From Pseudogemmobacter bohemicus (GTDB lineage: Bacteria > Pseudomonadota > Alphaproteobacteria > Rhodobacterales > Rhodobacteraceae): 64,000 nucleotides of DNA. Where the stretch lies: contig NZ_QNHG01000001.1 of assembly GCF_003290025.1 (NCBI RefSeq), positions 725,964 to 789,963 on the forward strand. Direction: 5' to 3'. Below are positions 35,278 through 44,491 of this stretch, in pieces. Position numbers and translations under genes: made by a program. Each line of letters starts with the position of its first letter. Positions within the stretch are counted from its first letter, which is position 1. The notes under the pieces were generated by a model that had not been told where the DNA came from, searched no databases, and saw only the letters and a list, made by a program, of their open reading frames with translations.

Positions 35278-35919
35278 ATGAGCCTGACAGTCCTTGTGGA
35301 TTACGACAGCGGCAATCTTCATTCCGCCGCCAAGGCTTTTCAGCGCATGGCCGATGAGACCGGAGCGGGTGAGGTGATTGTCTCGGCGCGACCGGAAGAT
35401 GTCGCGCGGGCCTCGCGCATCGTTTTGCCGGGGGATGGCGCCTTCCCCGCCTGCCGCAGGGCGCTGGCTGACCGCGAGGGTCTCTGTGATGCGATTGAAG
35501 AGGCGGTCATCCGCAAGGCGCGCCCCTTTTTTGGCATCTGTATCGGGATGCAGATGCTGGCGTCGCGCGGGCTGGAACATGGCGATACACCCGGTTTCGG
35601 CTGGATCCCGGGCGAGGTTGACCGTATTTCCCCGGCTGATCCGGTGCTGAAAGTTCCGCATATGGGGTGGAATGATCTGCAGATCGGGTGCAGCCATCCG
35701 GTGCTGTCCGGGGTGAAATCCGGTGATCACGCCTATTTCGTGCATTCCTACCATTTCCGCACGGCATCCGCTGAGACCCGTATCGCCTGGGTCGATTACT
35801 CGGGTGAGGTGACGGCGATCGTCGGGCGCGACACTATTTTCGGGACACAGTTTCATCCCGAGAAAAGTGCGGCGACCGGGCTCAGGATCATTGCGAATTT
35901 CCTCAGCTGGAAACCCTGA
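35278..35919 (+). CDS. hisH: Imidazole glycerol phosphate synthase glutaminase subunit HisH
   Basis: Class I glutamine amidotransferase that feeds ammonia to HisF. The 213 residues show the nucleophile elbow FFGICIGMQML with the catalytic Cys, HMGWNDLQ, FVHSYHF and the catalytic His/Glu in TQFHPEKSAATG. hisA and hisF, often next in related genomes, are not in the following sequence. No other his gene is in the window. Confidence 0.95.
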   Translation: MSLTVLVDYDSGNLHSAAKAFQRMADETGAGEVIVSARPEDVARASRIVLPGDGAFPACRRALADREGLCDAIEEAVIRKARPFFGICIGMQMLASRGLEHGDTPGFGWIPGEVDRISPADPVLKVPHMGWNDLQIGCSHPVLSGVKSGDHAYFVHSYHFRTASAETRIAWVDYSGEVTAIVGRDTIFGTQFHPEKSAATGLRIIANFLSWKP

Positions 35920-36400
35920 TCCGCAGCCCCTTCGGGTCTCTGCTGCGATGGTGGAATTTTCCGTCCGCCGTTTCGCGATGAGCATCGTATTGCCGCAAAA
36001 ACTTCTCCCCGGCCCGAAAGCCCCCGGCCTGATACAGAGTTTCCCGAACGGCCCAGCACTGTGTTGCCTGGCGGTGATCGGTCACGGCATTGCTGCCAAC
36101 GGGCCGCTTCAACACCCGCGCCGCAAAGCTTGTGCCGTTGATCCCGCCGCCCCGGCAGCTTAGCCCTGACCTCCGATCCGGGCGCTGCTGCTGCCGCGCG
36201 GTGTATTCCCTTCCGGTTCTCCGATCCGGTGTCAACACCCCCCCATTTGCGCCTTGCCGGGGCGCCACCGGCGCAACCGGGCTGCCTTTGCCCCGTCAAG
36301 CGGCAGGGGCATGCTCTGCAACGGATAACGGGACTTGCATGCTCCCGCCCCCTGGGGTCTGGTTCGTGCCGGGCGCGGAAGGCGCGGGGAGAATGTCCGG
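35920..36400. other. 480-bp region without a recognised gene
   Basis: Short frames exist on both strands but none looks coding. A minimal frame, ATG 36393 to TGA 36404, overlaps the start of the next gene. Nothing else stands out. Confidence 0.5.
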
Positions 36401-38092
36401 ATGAAGATTCTCATCCTTGGCGGTTATGGGGTTTTCGGGGGCAGGCTGGCGGAGTTGCTGGCGGATTGCCCGGGACTGGAGCTGCTGATCTGCGGTCGCG
36501 ATGCTGCGAAGGCCCGGCAATTCTGCGCCCGGCAGCGGGGCGGCACGGTGATGACGCCACTGGCGCTGGATCGCAGCCGGATTGCGGAGGCTTTGCGCAT
36601 GCAGGCGCCAGACATGGTGGTCGATGCCTCGGGCCCGTTCCAGAGCTACGCTGCACAAAATGCCGGCCACGATCCCTGGCTGGTGATCCGCGCCTGTATC
36701 GCGGCGCGGATCGACTATATGGATTTCGCCGACAGCGCCGATTTCGTCTTTGCTGTGCCCGAATTCGACCAGGCCGCGCGTGAGGCGGGCATCTTCGTGC
36801 TGGCCGGGGTCAGCAGCTTTCCCGTCCTGACCGCCGCCGTGCTGCGGCGCCTGTCGCAGGGGATGGAGCTGCGCAGCGTCGAAGGCGGCATAGCGCCTTC
36901 ACCCTATGCCGGGATCGGGCTCAATGTCATGCGCGCGGTGGTGAGTTACGCTGGCGCGCCGGTAAAGCTGACCCGGGGCGGGCAGGCGGTCACGGCCCGG
37001 GGCCTGACCGAAAGCCGGCGCTACACGATCACGGTGCCGGGGCGGGTGCCTTTGCGCAATCTGCGCTTTTCGCTGGTGGATGTGCCGGATCTGCAGGTGC
37101 TGCCGCCGGAATTCCCCGGGCTGCAAGAGATCTGGATGGGCGCCGGGCCGGTGCCTGAAAGCCTGCACCGCATCCTCAATCTGCTGGCAAAGCTGCGCGC
37201 GGCGCTGTCGTTGCCCTCGCTGGTGCCGCTGGCGGGGCTGTTTTACCGCGTGCTGAACCTGATGAAATTCGGAGAGCATCGCGGCGGCATGTATGTCGCG
37301 GTGACGGGACGCGCAGACGGGCGGGAGGTCAGCCGCTCCTGGCATCTGCTGGCCGAGGGGGATGACGGCCCCTATATCCCCTCGATGGCGATCGAGGCAC
37401 TGGTGCGGCGGCTCTTGCAGGGAGAGCGGCCGGCGCCGGGCGCCCGGGCGGCGACGGCAGAGCTGGAGCTGGAGGATTACGACCGGCTCTTTGCCGGGCG
37501 CACCATCTATACCGGCCTGCGCGACAGGCCAGGCCCTGAGGCACCGCTTTACGAGCGTATCCTTGGCCCGGCGCTGGCCGGATTGCCGGACCCGATCCGC
37601 CGGCTGCATGACCTGCACCGCCCGGCCAGCTGGTCGGGAGAGGCCAGTGTCCGGCGCGGCCGGGGGCTGATTGCGCGGCTTTTATGCCGGGTTTTCGGTT
37701 TTCCGCCCGAGACCGCGCAGGTGCCGGTCACCGTGCGCTTCACCCCCGGCCCGGAGGGCGAGGTCTGGGAACGCGACTTCGGCGGGCGGCGGTTCCGCTC
37801 GCATCAATCCGAGGGCAGGGGGCGCAATTCCCGCCTTATCGTCGAGCGCTTTGGCCCGTTCTCATTCGGAATTGCGCTGGTGGTGGAAAAGGGGCAGCTT
37901 ATTCTGCGCCCGCGCCGCTGGTCGTTTCTGGGAATTCCGATGCCGAAATTCCTGTTGCCCAATGGGCATACATTCGAACAGGAAAGCGACGGGCAATTCC
38001 AGTTCAATGTGGAAATTGCCGCGCCGCTGATTGGTCTGATTGTCGCCTATAAAGGCCATCTGCAACCCGGTCAGGGATCAGATCCGGGCTGA
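36401..38092 (+). CDS. Saccharopine dehydrogenase-like protein with DUF4166 domain
   Basis: A 563-residue two-domain protein. The N-terminal half has a Rossmann start (MKILILGGYGVFGGRLAELL) and the saccharopine-dehydrogenase-like pattern DMVVDASGPFQSYA and IDYMDFADSADFV. The C-terminal 180 residues match DUF4166 (LPDPIRRLHDLHRPASWSG, VRFTPGPEGEVWERDFGG, PKFLLPNGHTFEQE). The N-terminal domain likely binds NAD(P), but the reaction is unknown. ATG 36401 has only a weak ribosome site. Confidence 0.88.
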   Translation: MKILILGGYGVFGGRLAELLADCPGLELLICGRDAAKARQFCARQRGGTVMTPLALDRSRIAEALRMQAPDMVVDASGPFQSYAAQNAGHDPWLVIRACIAARIDYMDFADSADFVFAVPEFDQAAREAGIFVLAGVSSFPVLTAAVLRRLSQGMELRSVEGGIAPSPYAGIGLNVMRAVVSYAGAPVKLTRGGQAVTARGLTESRRYTITVPGRVPLRNLRFSLVDVPDLQVLPPEFPGLQEIWMGAGPVPESLHRILNLLAKLRAALSLPSLVPLAGLFYRVLNLMKFGEHRGGMYVAVTGRADGREVSRSWHLLAEGDDGPYIPSMAIEALVRRLLQGERPAPGARAATAELELEDYDRLFAGRTIYTGLRDRPGPEAPLYERILGPALAGLPDPIRRLHDLHRPASWSGEASVRRGRGLIARLLCRVFGFPPETAQVPVTVRFTPGPEGEVWERDFGGRRFRSHQSEGRGRNSRLIVERFGPFSFGIALVVEKGQLILRPRRWSFLGIPMPKFLLPNGHTFEQESDGQFQFNVEIAAPLIGLIVAYKGHLQPGQGSDPG

Positions 38093-38114
38093 CCGGGGTG
38101 CAGTTTTTATCGGA

Positions 38115-38651
38115 TCAGAACCGGAAACCGGCCAGCAGCTGAGTGCTTTCGCCAGTGGCCCTGACGCCAAGAGACAACCGGTCGAACGAGAAATTCACCA
38201 CGGCGCCGATATTGGCCTTATATTCTGTATCCGGATCGGTATTGGCATAGCACTGGTAACCAAGATAAGAGGCGGGGCAATCGCTGGTATTCTCACGCAC
38301 CCCCAGCAGAAGGGCGGCATCTGTCCGGAAACGCTCGGATTCAACGATATTCGCCCCGACCAGAAGATTATACGAGGTCGCCTGTTTCACCGCCTGGTTC
38401 TGGCCCCAGGTCGAATCCAGCAGCGTGCCCTCGCGACCGATATCGGCGCCGAGGATCAGCTTGCGGCCCTGCAGCTGATGCATAAGGCCAATAGAAAATG
38501 GCGTACGGTCGGATTCATTCGGACCATCGGCATCACCCGATCCGATTCCAATATAAAATGTGGTTCGCGCCAGGCTGACGGATTGATCCTGTGCCAATGC
38601 GGGGAGGCCGGCAATACAAAACGAAGCGGCAAGAAGCGCTGTTTTAAACAT
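38115..38651 (-). CDS. Small exported beta-barrel-like protein
   Basis: A 178-residue protein with a signal peptide (MFKTALLAASFCIAGLPALAQ) and a mature part of alternating polar and hydrophobic strands (TTFYIGIGSGDADG, KLILGADIGREGTLL, SYNLLVGANIVES, LSLGVRATGESTQLLAGFRF). It ends in Phe, as many outer-membrane barrels do. This suggests a small opacity-like porin. The promoter region at 38652-38900 is AT-rich. No precise family. Confidence 0.75.
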   Translation of the reverse strand: MFKTALLAASFCIAGLPALAQDQSVSLARTTFYIGIGSGDADGPNESDRTPFSIGLMHQLQGRKLILGADIGREGTLLDSTWGQNQAVKQATSYNLLVGANIVESERFRTDAALLLGVRENTSDCPASYLGYQCYANTDPDTEYKANIGAVVNFSFDRLSLGVRATGESTQLLAGFRF

Positions 38652-38900
38652 GATTATATTACTTTCCAAATTACTGCTCTTCTCCGGACTATAATCTTCC
38701 CGTGAATGCGACAAGCCAATGGGATGCAACGCCCGGATTGTTGTTGCAGCAAAGTGACAGGGATTGTCGGGATATCGCAGACCGCTACAGTTTCCCGGAT
38801 TGTAGCCTGGCATTCGGCATCGGAAATCCTTTGAGCAAGTTACAACTTTGCGAAACCGCCCATTCCGCCTTAGCCTTCCTGTGTCTGGAGGGAGGACGGG

Positions 38901-39779
38901 ATGACAGCAACCAGTGAGACCGGAGCTGAGGCCGGAGTTGAGACCGGGGCTGAAACCGGGGCCGGGATGGCGGCAAAGGGGGCAAGGCGCCCCGGTGGCA
39001 GGCCCGAAATCCTGCGGCTTGACCAGAGCGATCTGCGTTATGCGCTGGCAAAGGGCTGGCAGGATTTCCGTCATGCGCCGGCCTGGGGGCTGTTCTTTGC
39101 GCTGATCTATGTGCTGGGCGGCTGGCTTGTCTTCTGGGCGCTGACCACCCAGGGGCAATTCTGGTGGACCTTGCCCGCCGCCGCCGGCTTTCCGATCCTT
39201 GGCCCCTTTATCGTCTGCGGCCTTTACGAGGTCAGCCGCCGGCTGGAAACCGGTGAGCCGTTGCGGGGAGGCGCGATTCTGGGTGTTATCTTCGCGCAAA
39301 AGGACGGGCAGATCCCGTCAATGGCGGCGATGATCGTCTTTTATTTCCTGTTCTGGAACTTCTTTGCCCATATGACTTTCGCGCTGTTCATGGGCAATGT
39401 GACCATGACCAATGTGTCGCAATCGCTGGCGATCTTTGCGACGCCTGCCGGCATTGCGCTGCTGGTTTTCGGCACGATCACCGGGGCGGCGATTGCGGCG
39501 CTTCTCTTCGCGCTGACGGTGGTGAGCCTGCCGATGCTGCTGGACCGCGATATCGACTATGTCACCGCCATGCTGACAAGCCTCGGGCTGGTGCGCGAGA
39601 ACCCGGTGCTGATGCTGGGTTGGGGGGCGTTTATCGCGCTTGTGCTGTTTCTGGCGATGCTGCCGGGGTTTCTGGGTCTGTTTCTTGTGCTGCCTCTTTT
39701 TGGGCATGCAAGCTGGCATCTCTATCGCCGGGCCATCGACTGGCCGGACGAGGCCGCAGCCGGTGTCACAGCGGCGTGA
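38901..39779 (+). CDS. DUF2189 domain membrane protein
   Basis: A 292-residue inner-membrane protein with about six hydrophobic segments. DUF2189 features include DLRYALAKGWQDFRHAPAWG near residue 48, then GGWLVFWAL, FPILGPFIVCGLYEVSRRLE and PMLLDRDIDYVTAMLTS. The first 30 residues are a low-complexity stretch of Glu-Thr-Gly-Ala repeats. Function unknown. Confidence 0.85.
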   Translation: MTATSETGAEAGVETGAETGAGMAAKGARRPGGRPEILRLDQSDLRYALAKGWQDFRHAPAWGLFFALIYVLGGWLVFWALTTQGQFWWTLPAAAGFPILGPFIVCGLYEVSRRLETGEPLRGGAILGVIFAQKDGQIPSMAAMIVFYFLFWNFFAHMTFALFMGNVTMTNVSQSLAIFATPAGIALLVFGTITGAAIAALLFALTVVSLPMLLDRDIDYVTAMLTSLGLVRENPVLMLGWGAFIALVLFLAMLPGFLGLFLVLPLFGHASWHLYRRAIDWPDEAAAGVTAA

Positions 39780-39866
39780 CCGGCAACGGCCGGTTGCGCG
39801 CCAATGTTGCCGCCCGCCCGATCAGTCTGTAGAGACGGGGGGCAGACCCGGAGAGAGGACAGCCCC

Positions 39867-40559
39867 ATGCGCATGATCGACACTTTCGTCAAGCCGATGC
39901 ATCGCGAAGGGATCCCCTTCGTGGCGATTTTCGCGCTGATTACCGCAGGCCTGTTCTTCCTGTGGGAGCCGCTGGGCTGGCTGGGGGTGGGCCTCACCAT
40001 CTGGTGCTATTATTTCTTCCGCGACCCGAAACGGGCGGTGCCGGAAAACAAGGGGCTGCTGGTCAGCCCCGCTGATGGCGTCGTCTCGATGATCACCCCG
40101 GCCGTGCCGCCGGTGGAGCTTGGGCTGGGGAATGAGCCCCTGACCCGGGTGTCGGTCTTCATGTCGGTGTTCAACTGCCATGTGAACCGCACGCCGATCA
40201 CCGGCAAGGTCACCGCCGTGGCCTATCGGCCGGGGAAATTCTTCAACGCCTCGCTGGACAAGGCCTCGGTCGATAATGAGCGCAATGCGCTGGCGATCCG
40301 GCTGGAGGATGGCCGCCATATCGCGGTGGTGCAGATCGCGGGGCTTGTGGCGCGCCGCATCGTCTGCTGGACGAAGCCGGGCGATACGCTGCGCACCGGC
40401 GAGCGGTTCGGCCTGATCCGCTTTGGCTCGCGCCTTGATGTCTATCTGCCCGAAGGGGTAGAGCCGCAGGTCACCCTTGGCCAGACCGCCGTGGCCGGCG
40501 AGACGGTGATCGCGCTGATCGGAACCGACGCCCCCGCGCGCCATGCCCGGATCGAATGA
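39867..40559 (+). CDS. psd: Phosphatidylserine decarboxylase proenzyme
   Basis: Converts phosphatidylserine to phosphatidylethanolamine at the membrane. The 230-residue short-type proenzyme has [32 protein letters not shown] and, near residue 188, the [10 protein letters not shown] self-cleavage site where the Gly-Ser bond yields the pyruvoyl group. ATG 39867 follows GAGAGAGGA. Its stop overlaps the pssA start, so the two enzymes of one pathway are coupled. Confidence 0.95.
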   Translation: MRMIDTFVKPMHREGIPFVAIFALITAGLFFLWEPLGWLGVGLTIWCYYFFRDPKRAVPENKGLLVSPADGVVSMITPAVPPVELGLGNEPLTRVSVFMSVFNCHVNRTPITGKVTAVAYRPGKFFNASLDKASVDNERNALAIRLEDGRHIAVVQIAGLVARRIVCWTKPGDTLRTGERFGLIRFGSRLDVYLPEGVEPQVTLGQTAVAGETVIALIGTDAPARHARIE

Positions 40560-41338
40560 TGGGCGAGGATGACCACGACCCGCTGTCTGAAGAGGGCGCG
40601 CCCGAAGCGCGCCGCAGCAGGGGAGAGCGCGGGCTGCTTTTGCTGCGGCTGTTGCCGAACCTGGTCTCGATCCTCGGTCTCTGTGCCGGGCTGACCGCGA
40701 TCCGCTTCGCGATCACCGGCAATGTGAATATCGCGGTGCTGCTGATCGTGCTGGCGGCGTTTCTGGACGGGCTTGACGGGCGGCTGGCGCGGATGCTGCG
40801 TTCGGAAAGCGCCATCGGCGCCGAGCTGGACAGCCTGTGCGATTTCGTCAATTTCGGCGTGGTGCCGGCGATGGTTCTGTGGATCTGGGGCCTCAGGGCC
40901 GAGGCCTCGATGGGCTGGATCGCGGTGCTGATCTATGCGGTCTGCTGCATGCTGCGGCTTGCGCGGTTCAATGTCGGCAATCGCGAGGAAGTGCCGAAGG
41001 AGAAAACCGGTTTCATCGGCGTGCCGTCCCCCGCCGGTGCCATGCTGGCGCTGACGCCGATTTATGTCGCGCATGTGACCGGCTACCGGCTGCATGAGGC
41101 GGTGATCACCTTCTGGATGGTGGTGGTGGGAGCGATGATGATTTCGCGCCTGCCAACGCCGAGTCTCAAACGCGTGCGCATCCCGGCCTCTTCGGCGCCT
41201 TTCGCGCTGGTGGCCGCAGTGGCGGCGGTGGCGCTGGTGCTGACCTATCCCTGGGTGATGCTGCTCTTGTTTTCCATCTTCTACGCCACGGCTCTGGCCT
41301 GGCACGCGCTGCGGCATCTGCGCCGGCGTGAGGTCTGA
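40556..41338 (+). CDS. pssA: CDP-diacylglycerol-serine O-phosphatidyltransferase
   Basis: Makes phosphatidylserine, the substrate of Psd. The 260-residue membrane protein holds the CDP-alcohol phosphotransferase signature DG-x2-AR-x8-G-x3-D-x3-D ([15 protein letters not shown], then GAELDSLCD). About seven hydrophobic segments and a charged N-terminus follow the pattern of the family. ATG 40556 overlaps the psd stop. It is the last clear core gene before the accessory region. Confidence 0.95.
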   Translation: MMGEDDHDPLSEEGAPEARRSRGERGLLLLRLLPNLVSILGLCAGLTAIRFAITGNVNIAVLLIVLAAFLDGLDGRLARMLRSESAIGAELDSLCDFVNFGVVPAMVLWIWGLRAEASMGWIAVLIYAVCCMLRLARFNVGNREEVPKEKTGFIGVPSPAGAMLALTPIYVAHVTGYRLHEAVITFWMVVVGAMMISRLPTPSLKRVRIPASSAPFALVAAVAAVALVLTYPWVMLLLFSIFYATALAWHALRHLRRREV

Positions 41339-41434
41339 GCAAGACGGGCAACTTTGCGGGACGGAGCGGACATAAAAACGCCTGAGTGCCGCAATAAGCT
41401 CTGCGCGTTAAGCGTCACCAAGAGACATACTGCC

Positions 41435-41929
41435 ATGCACCTAACTAGTGCCTACCCTCATATTGTCGGGATTCCGAGAGTCGTGGTCTTGATCCTAGTT
41501 GGGCTCGGCGTTGCCAACTATGCAATAAGGCTTGGCGGGGCATATTTTCCAGACATTTCAGCATCGCTTTCGCCCGAGAGAGGGGACATCGTCATCCCGG
41601 AACTTTACCCGTGGATAGAGTTCAGACTGTTCAACTATGCCCTTTCAGCAGCAGCATTTTTCCTGTGGAGTACCATAATGCTGCGCGAAATCGGGAGGTT
41701 CTTCCGTTACGGGAAAACAGGCTGGCGGCTACGGGGCAGCCGCTGCGCTTGTCTGGGCCAGAAGCTCGCAGACGATGCGGTGCAGCGCAGCACCTCTGTT
41801 GCGCTCCTGATCCCAACCGGCATCGGGGAACGACCGGCCAACCGCGCCGCGAAGTCGCTCGAAAACCTCGCCTATCGGCAGGATGAGGCCATGCGCCGGA
41901 TGGTCAATTGGGCTGACAGTCTGGGCTAG
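41435..41929 (+). pseudogene. Truncated membrane protein with foreign 3' part
   Basis: The first ~95 codons from ATG 41435 encode a believable two-span membrane protein (GIPRVVVLILVGLGVANYAIR and LFNYALSAAAFFLWSTIML). Beyond about 41720 the frame reads the antisense of another gene fragment, so the natural 3' end is lost. Base use is more AT-rich than the preceding psd-pssA genes. No family recognised. Confidence 0.45.
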
Positions 41930-42145
41930 GTTCGCTCCTGCCCGGGTGTGGGGGCGGAGGGTGTCGGTGTCTTCCGGGGAGATCAGCTCAACGCTTGCTG
42001 CACCGGGAATCAGCCGAGCCTGATACTTCTGTGTCAGTGTTCCCGTGGTGTCGAGTTGGGCCAGTTCTTCACCGTTGACCACCTTGATCCGCGCGATCTG
42101 GTCTGCCTCATCCACGCGCAGGATGACATAGCGCCGCGTCGGGGA
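41729..42145 (-). pseudogene. Gene fragment lacking its 5' end
   Basis: On the minus strand the frame reads SPTRRYVILRVDEADQIARI, VVNGEELAQLDTTGTLTQKY and, near the end, EVFERLRGAVGRSFPDAGWD followed by QERNRGAALHRIVCELL, which looks natural. There is no plausible start; a GTG at 42115 is internal to the conserved-looking part. The left end is a real stop at 41729-41731. The family is not recognised. The right boundary is approximate. Confidence 0.4.
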
Positions 42146-42355
42146 AAGCTCCTCATTACAGACTTGGAGGTTGTTGGCTTCGCGGAATCGGAACGGTTCG
42201 CCCTGAATCGTTTGGCATGGCTGCTGCCGAAGCTGGTGCAGATGGAAGCCAGCCCGAAGAAGCTGCCACCGATACTGGGAAAGCCGACCCTTCCGACCCC
42301 TGAGGATATGGAACTGCTGCGGAGGGTGACGCGGTTACTCAATCCCGAGGGATAG
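42145..42355 (+). pseudogene. Gene fragment, C-terminal part only
   Basis: On the plus strand the last ~70 codons of a frame read LLITDLEVVGFAESERFALN, RLAWLLPKLVQMEASPKKLP and PTPEDMELLRRVTRLLNPEG, with natural coding style. Upstream of about 42145 the same frame is only the shadow of the minus-strand fragment, so the 5' part is missing. Family unknown. The left boundary is approximate. Confidence 0.4.
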
Positions 42356-42385
42356 ATGACTCTGCGCCGATAGCCTGCTACTGGT

Positions 42386-43027
42386 ATGGATCAATTTATA
42401 TCAGAAGGAACTCCCATGCCTTCCCCATTCAGGCTGACATTTTTGGACAACGGAGGAACAGGGTTTCTCGTCACGAATGATACCGATACTTGGCTCTTAA
42501 CCTGTCTGCACCTCGTAACTGAACTTATCGACACACCGCTTACCCATCCGATGCCCCTTCAAGGCGTATTCGGCATTCCAGATTTGGGATTGTCCATCAC
42601 CGTCAACTTTGAGGTCGGACGAGTTCTGCTCGTCCCAAGGGGCGATGACCTCCATGATATTCTAAGGATTACGCTCACCGAAGCCGAACGAGCAGCCTTC
42701 GCGCCGTTCGGAGCTTACAGGGTTGCGGATATTTCGCTCGCCCAAGTCGGTGAAAGCTTGGAGATGCGAGGCTTCCCGATCATTGCTGGGCACCAAGGCG
42801 CTATGAGAACTGCACCTGTCACTGTTGAGCAAATCGAGGGGGTCAGCATTAAGATGCACCAACCTGCTGTCGGCGGCGGCATGTCCGGCGGTCCATTGGT
42901 GAGGGGGAATGCTCTGATCGGCATTGTGCATGGTTCAGTTGGACCGGCACCCGGATACGAGAATGCACTTGCAAACTCGTTTGCAGTCCTCGGGCCAACG
43001 CTCTTTGGTCAGCCTGCGGATAACTGA
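42386..43027 (+). CDS. Trypsin-like serine protease domain protein
   Basis: A 213-residue cytoplasmic protein with trypsin-fold signs: GTGFLVTNDTDTWLLTCLHLVTE holds the catalytic His, and GGGMSGGPLVRGNALIGIVHG the nucleophile serine in a GMSGGP loop. The third residue may be the Asp in VADISLAQVG. No signal peptide is seen. It resembles stand-alone proteases of accessory islands; the target is unknown. Codon use is less GC-rich than the core genes. Confidence 0.65.
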   Translation: MDQFISEGTPMPSPFRLTFLDNGGTGFLVTNDTDTWLLTCLHLVTELIDTPLTHPMPLQGVFGIPDLGLSITVNFEVGRVLLVPRGDDLHDILRITLTEAERAAFAPFGAYRVADISLAQVGESLEMRGFPIIAGHQGAMRTAPVTVEQIEGVSIKMHQPAVGGGMSGGPLVRGNALIGIVHGSVGPAPGYENALANSFAVLGPTLFGQPADN

Positions 43028-43150
43028 TGCCCATGAACAATGGTGTGGCTGGATGGCCAGATACGATTCCAGCCGCCCCGTCCTGCTTGCGCAGTGCTTA
43101 CACCGCAAAAGAAGAAGGGGTCAGCTTTTCAGCTAACCCCTTGATCTTAT

Positions 43151-43183
43151 TGGCTCCGGCGGTAGGGGGCGCAGCCGGAGCCA
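43151..43183. repeat. tRNA-Asn 3'-end-like sequence in a hairpin
   Basis: 43151-43167 (TGGCTCCGGCGGTAGGG) is identical to the first 17 bases of the 48-bp attachment repeat at 45766 and 55921. Here it is followed by GCCGGAGCCA (43174-43183), the exact complement of its first ten bases, making a hairpin. It may be an older, degraded attachment site, or a terminator built by chance. Confidence 0.4.
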
Positions 43184-43312
43184 AATTCAAGCGCAAGTTA
43201 TTGATAGTAAACGTGAATCCGATATGCGTCCCTGCGCTTTGTATGGCAGTTTTGTATGGCACTTGTATGGCAGTAGTTTCGGCGGGTTAGATGTCTCCTG
43301 TCTCCTATTACG

Positions 43313-43414
43313 ATGGCTTCTGCTCCACGGGATCGTCAAGCCGTTCCGTGGCGAGACATTCGTTGGCACAGCACCCCCAACGGCCTATGGTTCCGCTACG
43401 AGCATGGGAGATAG
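43313..43414 (+). pseudogene. 33-codon frame, probable C-terminal gene fragment
   Basis: ATG 43313 opens MASAPRDRQAVPWRDIRWHS, then TPNGLWFRYEHGR and TAG at 43412. The tryptophan-rich text looks like the tail of a real protein. There is no ribosome site. It ends five bases before the next gene start, so it may be what remains of an upstream operon partner. Confidence 0.3.
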
Positions 43415-43418
43415 GCGG

Positions 43419-44030
43419 ATGGCCAGCGAGCTGCGTGACACCGATGGGTTTTCCGAGCTGAAGAAGGTCTTGGCTGACTTTCCGCTCCGCAACGGCGAAC
43501 AGGAGTTCGCGTGTGTCGCCGCCGCGTTCCTGAGGCGCCATGGCGACCGCTTCCGGCTGCTGGCCGTCCCCGAGCCGCTGTCGGGGGCCGAGGCCGAAGC
43601 GCTCCGTTCTGTGGGGGTCGCGCCTAACTTGGGGAGTGCGGAAGCGGCACCACTGCTCCAGTCCAAGGCCAATCATGCGGCCCTGGTCGTCACCGCCCTA
43701 CCTATCGCCGAGGTTGCCGGGCGGCTCGGGGTGACGGAAGCCCACCTGCGTCGACGGATTGGCGAGCGCACGCTGTTGGCCGTTCGCGGACCTGACGGGC
43801 GCGGCCTGCGCGTGCCGGCGTTCCAGCTGACCGGGACCGGGGAACTGCCTGGCCTCAGGGTGGTTCTGCGCGCAATCCGGCCCGGCCTGCGTCCATTGCA
43901 GGTGACCGCTTTTTTCGCCACACCGCAGCCCGATCTCGAGGATGCCCAAGGAAAACCGATGGCGCCGGTCACTTGGCTTCTGGCCGGGCATGATCCAGAA
44001 TCCGTGCGGGATCTGGCTAGGGACCTTTGA
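43419..44030 (+). CDS. Putative regulator/antitoxin with HTH and ParS/Xre-like C-terminus
   Basis: A 203-residue protein from ATG 43419, with GGGAG eight bases upstream. A central helix-turn-helix is suggested by PIAEVAGRLGVTEAHLRRRI. The last 35 residues (FFATPQPDLEDAQGKPMAPV, then WLLAGHDPESVRDLARDL) resemble the toxin-binding end of MbcA/ParS/Xre antitoxins. No RES-type toxin lies beside it, so it is either an orphan antitoxin or a regulator. The remaining N-terminal part is unrecognised. Confidence 0.5.
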   Translation: MASELRDTDGFSELKKVLADFPLRNGEQEFACVAAAFLRRHGDRFRLLAVPEPLSGAEAEALRSVGVAPNLGSAEAAPLLQSKANHAALVVTALPIAEVAGRLGVTEAHLRRRIGERTLLAVRGPDGRGLRVPAFQLTGTGELPGLRVVLRAIRPGLRPLQVTAFFATPQPDLEDAQGKPMAPVTWLLAGHDPESVRDLARDL

Positions 44031-44115
44031 CGGCCAAGCACCCGAACCAGCATCGGTCGCCGCCTGCGGGCGGGTCTGGCAGCGGAGACGCTCCTGTAGA
44101 ATAAGGTATCATATT

Positions 44116-44152
44116 TTATCCCTATATTGTCAGATGAGCATATAAGGGATAA
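44116..44152. promoter_or_regulatory. Probable HipB-type operator
   Basis: An AT-rich inverted repeat, TTATCCCTATAT (44116-44127) and ATATAAGGGATAA (44140-44152), lies 30 bases before the HipB-like gene. HipB of E. coli binds TATCC-N8-GGATA; the same half-sites occur here with wider spacing. Autoregulation is inferred. Confidence 0.55.
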
Positions 44153-44182
44153 TATGTGATCCGCATTTAATTTGGACAGCCG

Positions 44183-44491
44183 ATGATCCCCGTTCTCGAC
44201 ACCGCGCCCGATCTCCGCGAACACGTCCGGCAGGCCGCCCGCAACCGGCGCATCGCGCTCGGTCTCACGCAGGCCGATCTGGCGGGACGTTCGGGCGTTC
44301 CGCTCGGCAGTCTCAAGCGGTTTGAGAGGCTCGGCGAGGTCTCGCTGTCCGCGCTTCTGGCCATCGCCGAGGCGCTGGACGCGTTTGAGGGGTTCCGCGC
44401 GTTGTTTCCGCTCCCTGAGGCGCGCAGCCTCGATGAGGTGGAACATCAGGCCAGCCTGCCGAAGCGGGCCCGGCGGAGGGCGCGTGGATGA
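44183..44491 (+). CDS. HipB-like Xre-family antitoxin/regulator
   Basis: A 102-residue DNA-binding protein with one Xre helix-turn-helix at about residues 20-75 (RRIALGLTQADLAGRSGVPL, then GSLKRFERLGEVSLSALLAI). The basic tail ends KRARRRARG. It precedes and overlaps the hipA-like gene by four bases (ATGA), the usual hipBA order with the antitoxin first. The start at ATG 44183 has only a weak ribosome site. Because the partner toxin is truncated, its present role is probably self-repression only. Confidence 0.8.
   Translation: MIPVLDTAPDLREHVRQAARNRRIALGLTQADLAGRSGVPLGSLKRFERLGEVSLSALLAIAEALDAFEGFRALFPLPEARSLDEVEHQASLPKRARRRARG

Noticed and set aside
41729-41929. C-terminal half of the 41435 frame as part of a real membrane protein
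   Set aside because: This part is the antisense of a natural-looking minus-strand fragment, so it is best seen as a joint artefact.
43237-43275. Three GTATGGCA repeats as integrase arm sites
   Set aside because: The words are short and irregularly spaced, and only a loose relative occurs at about 45690; too weak to report as a site.
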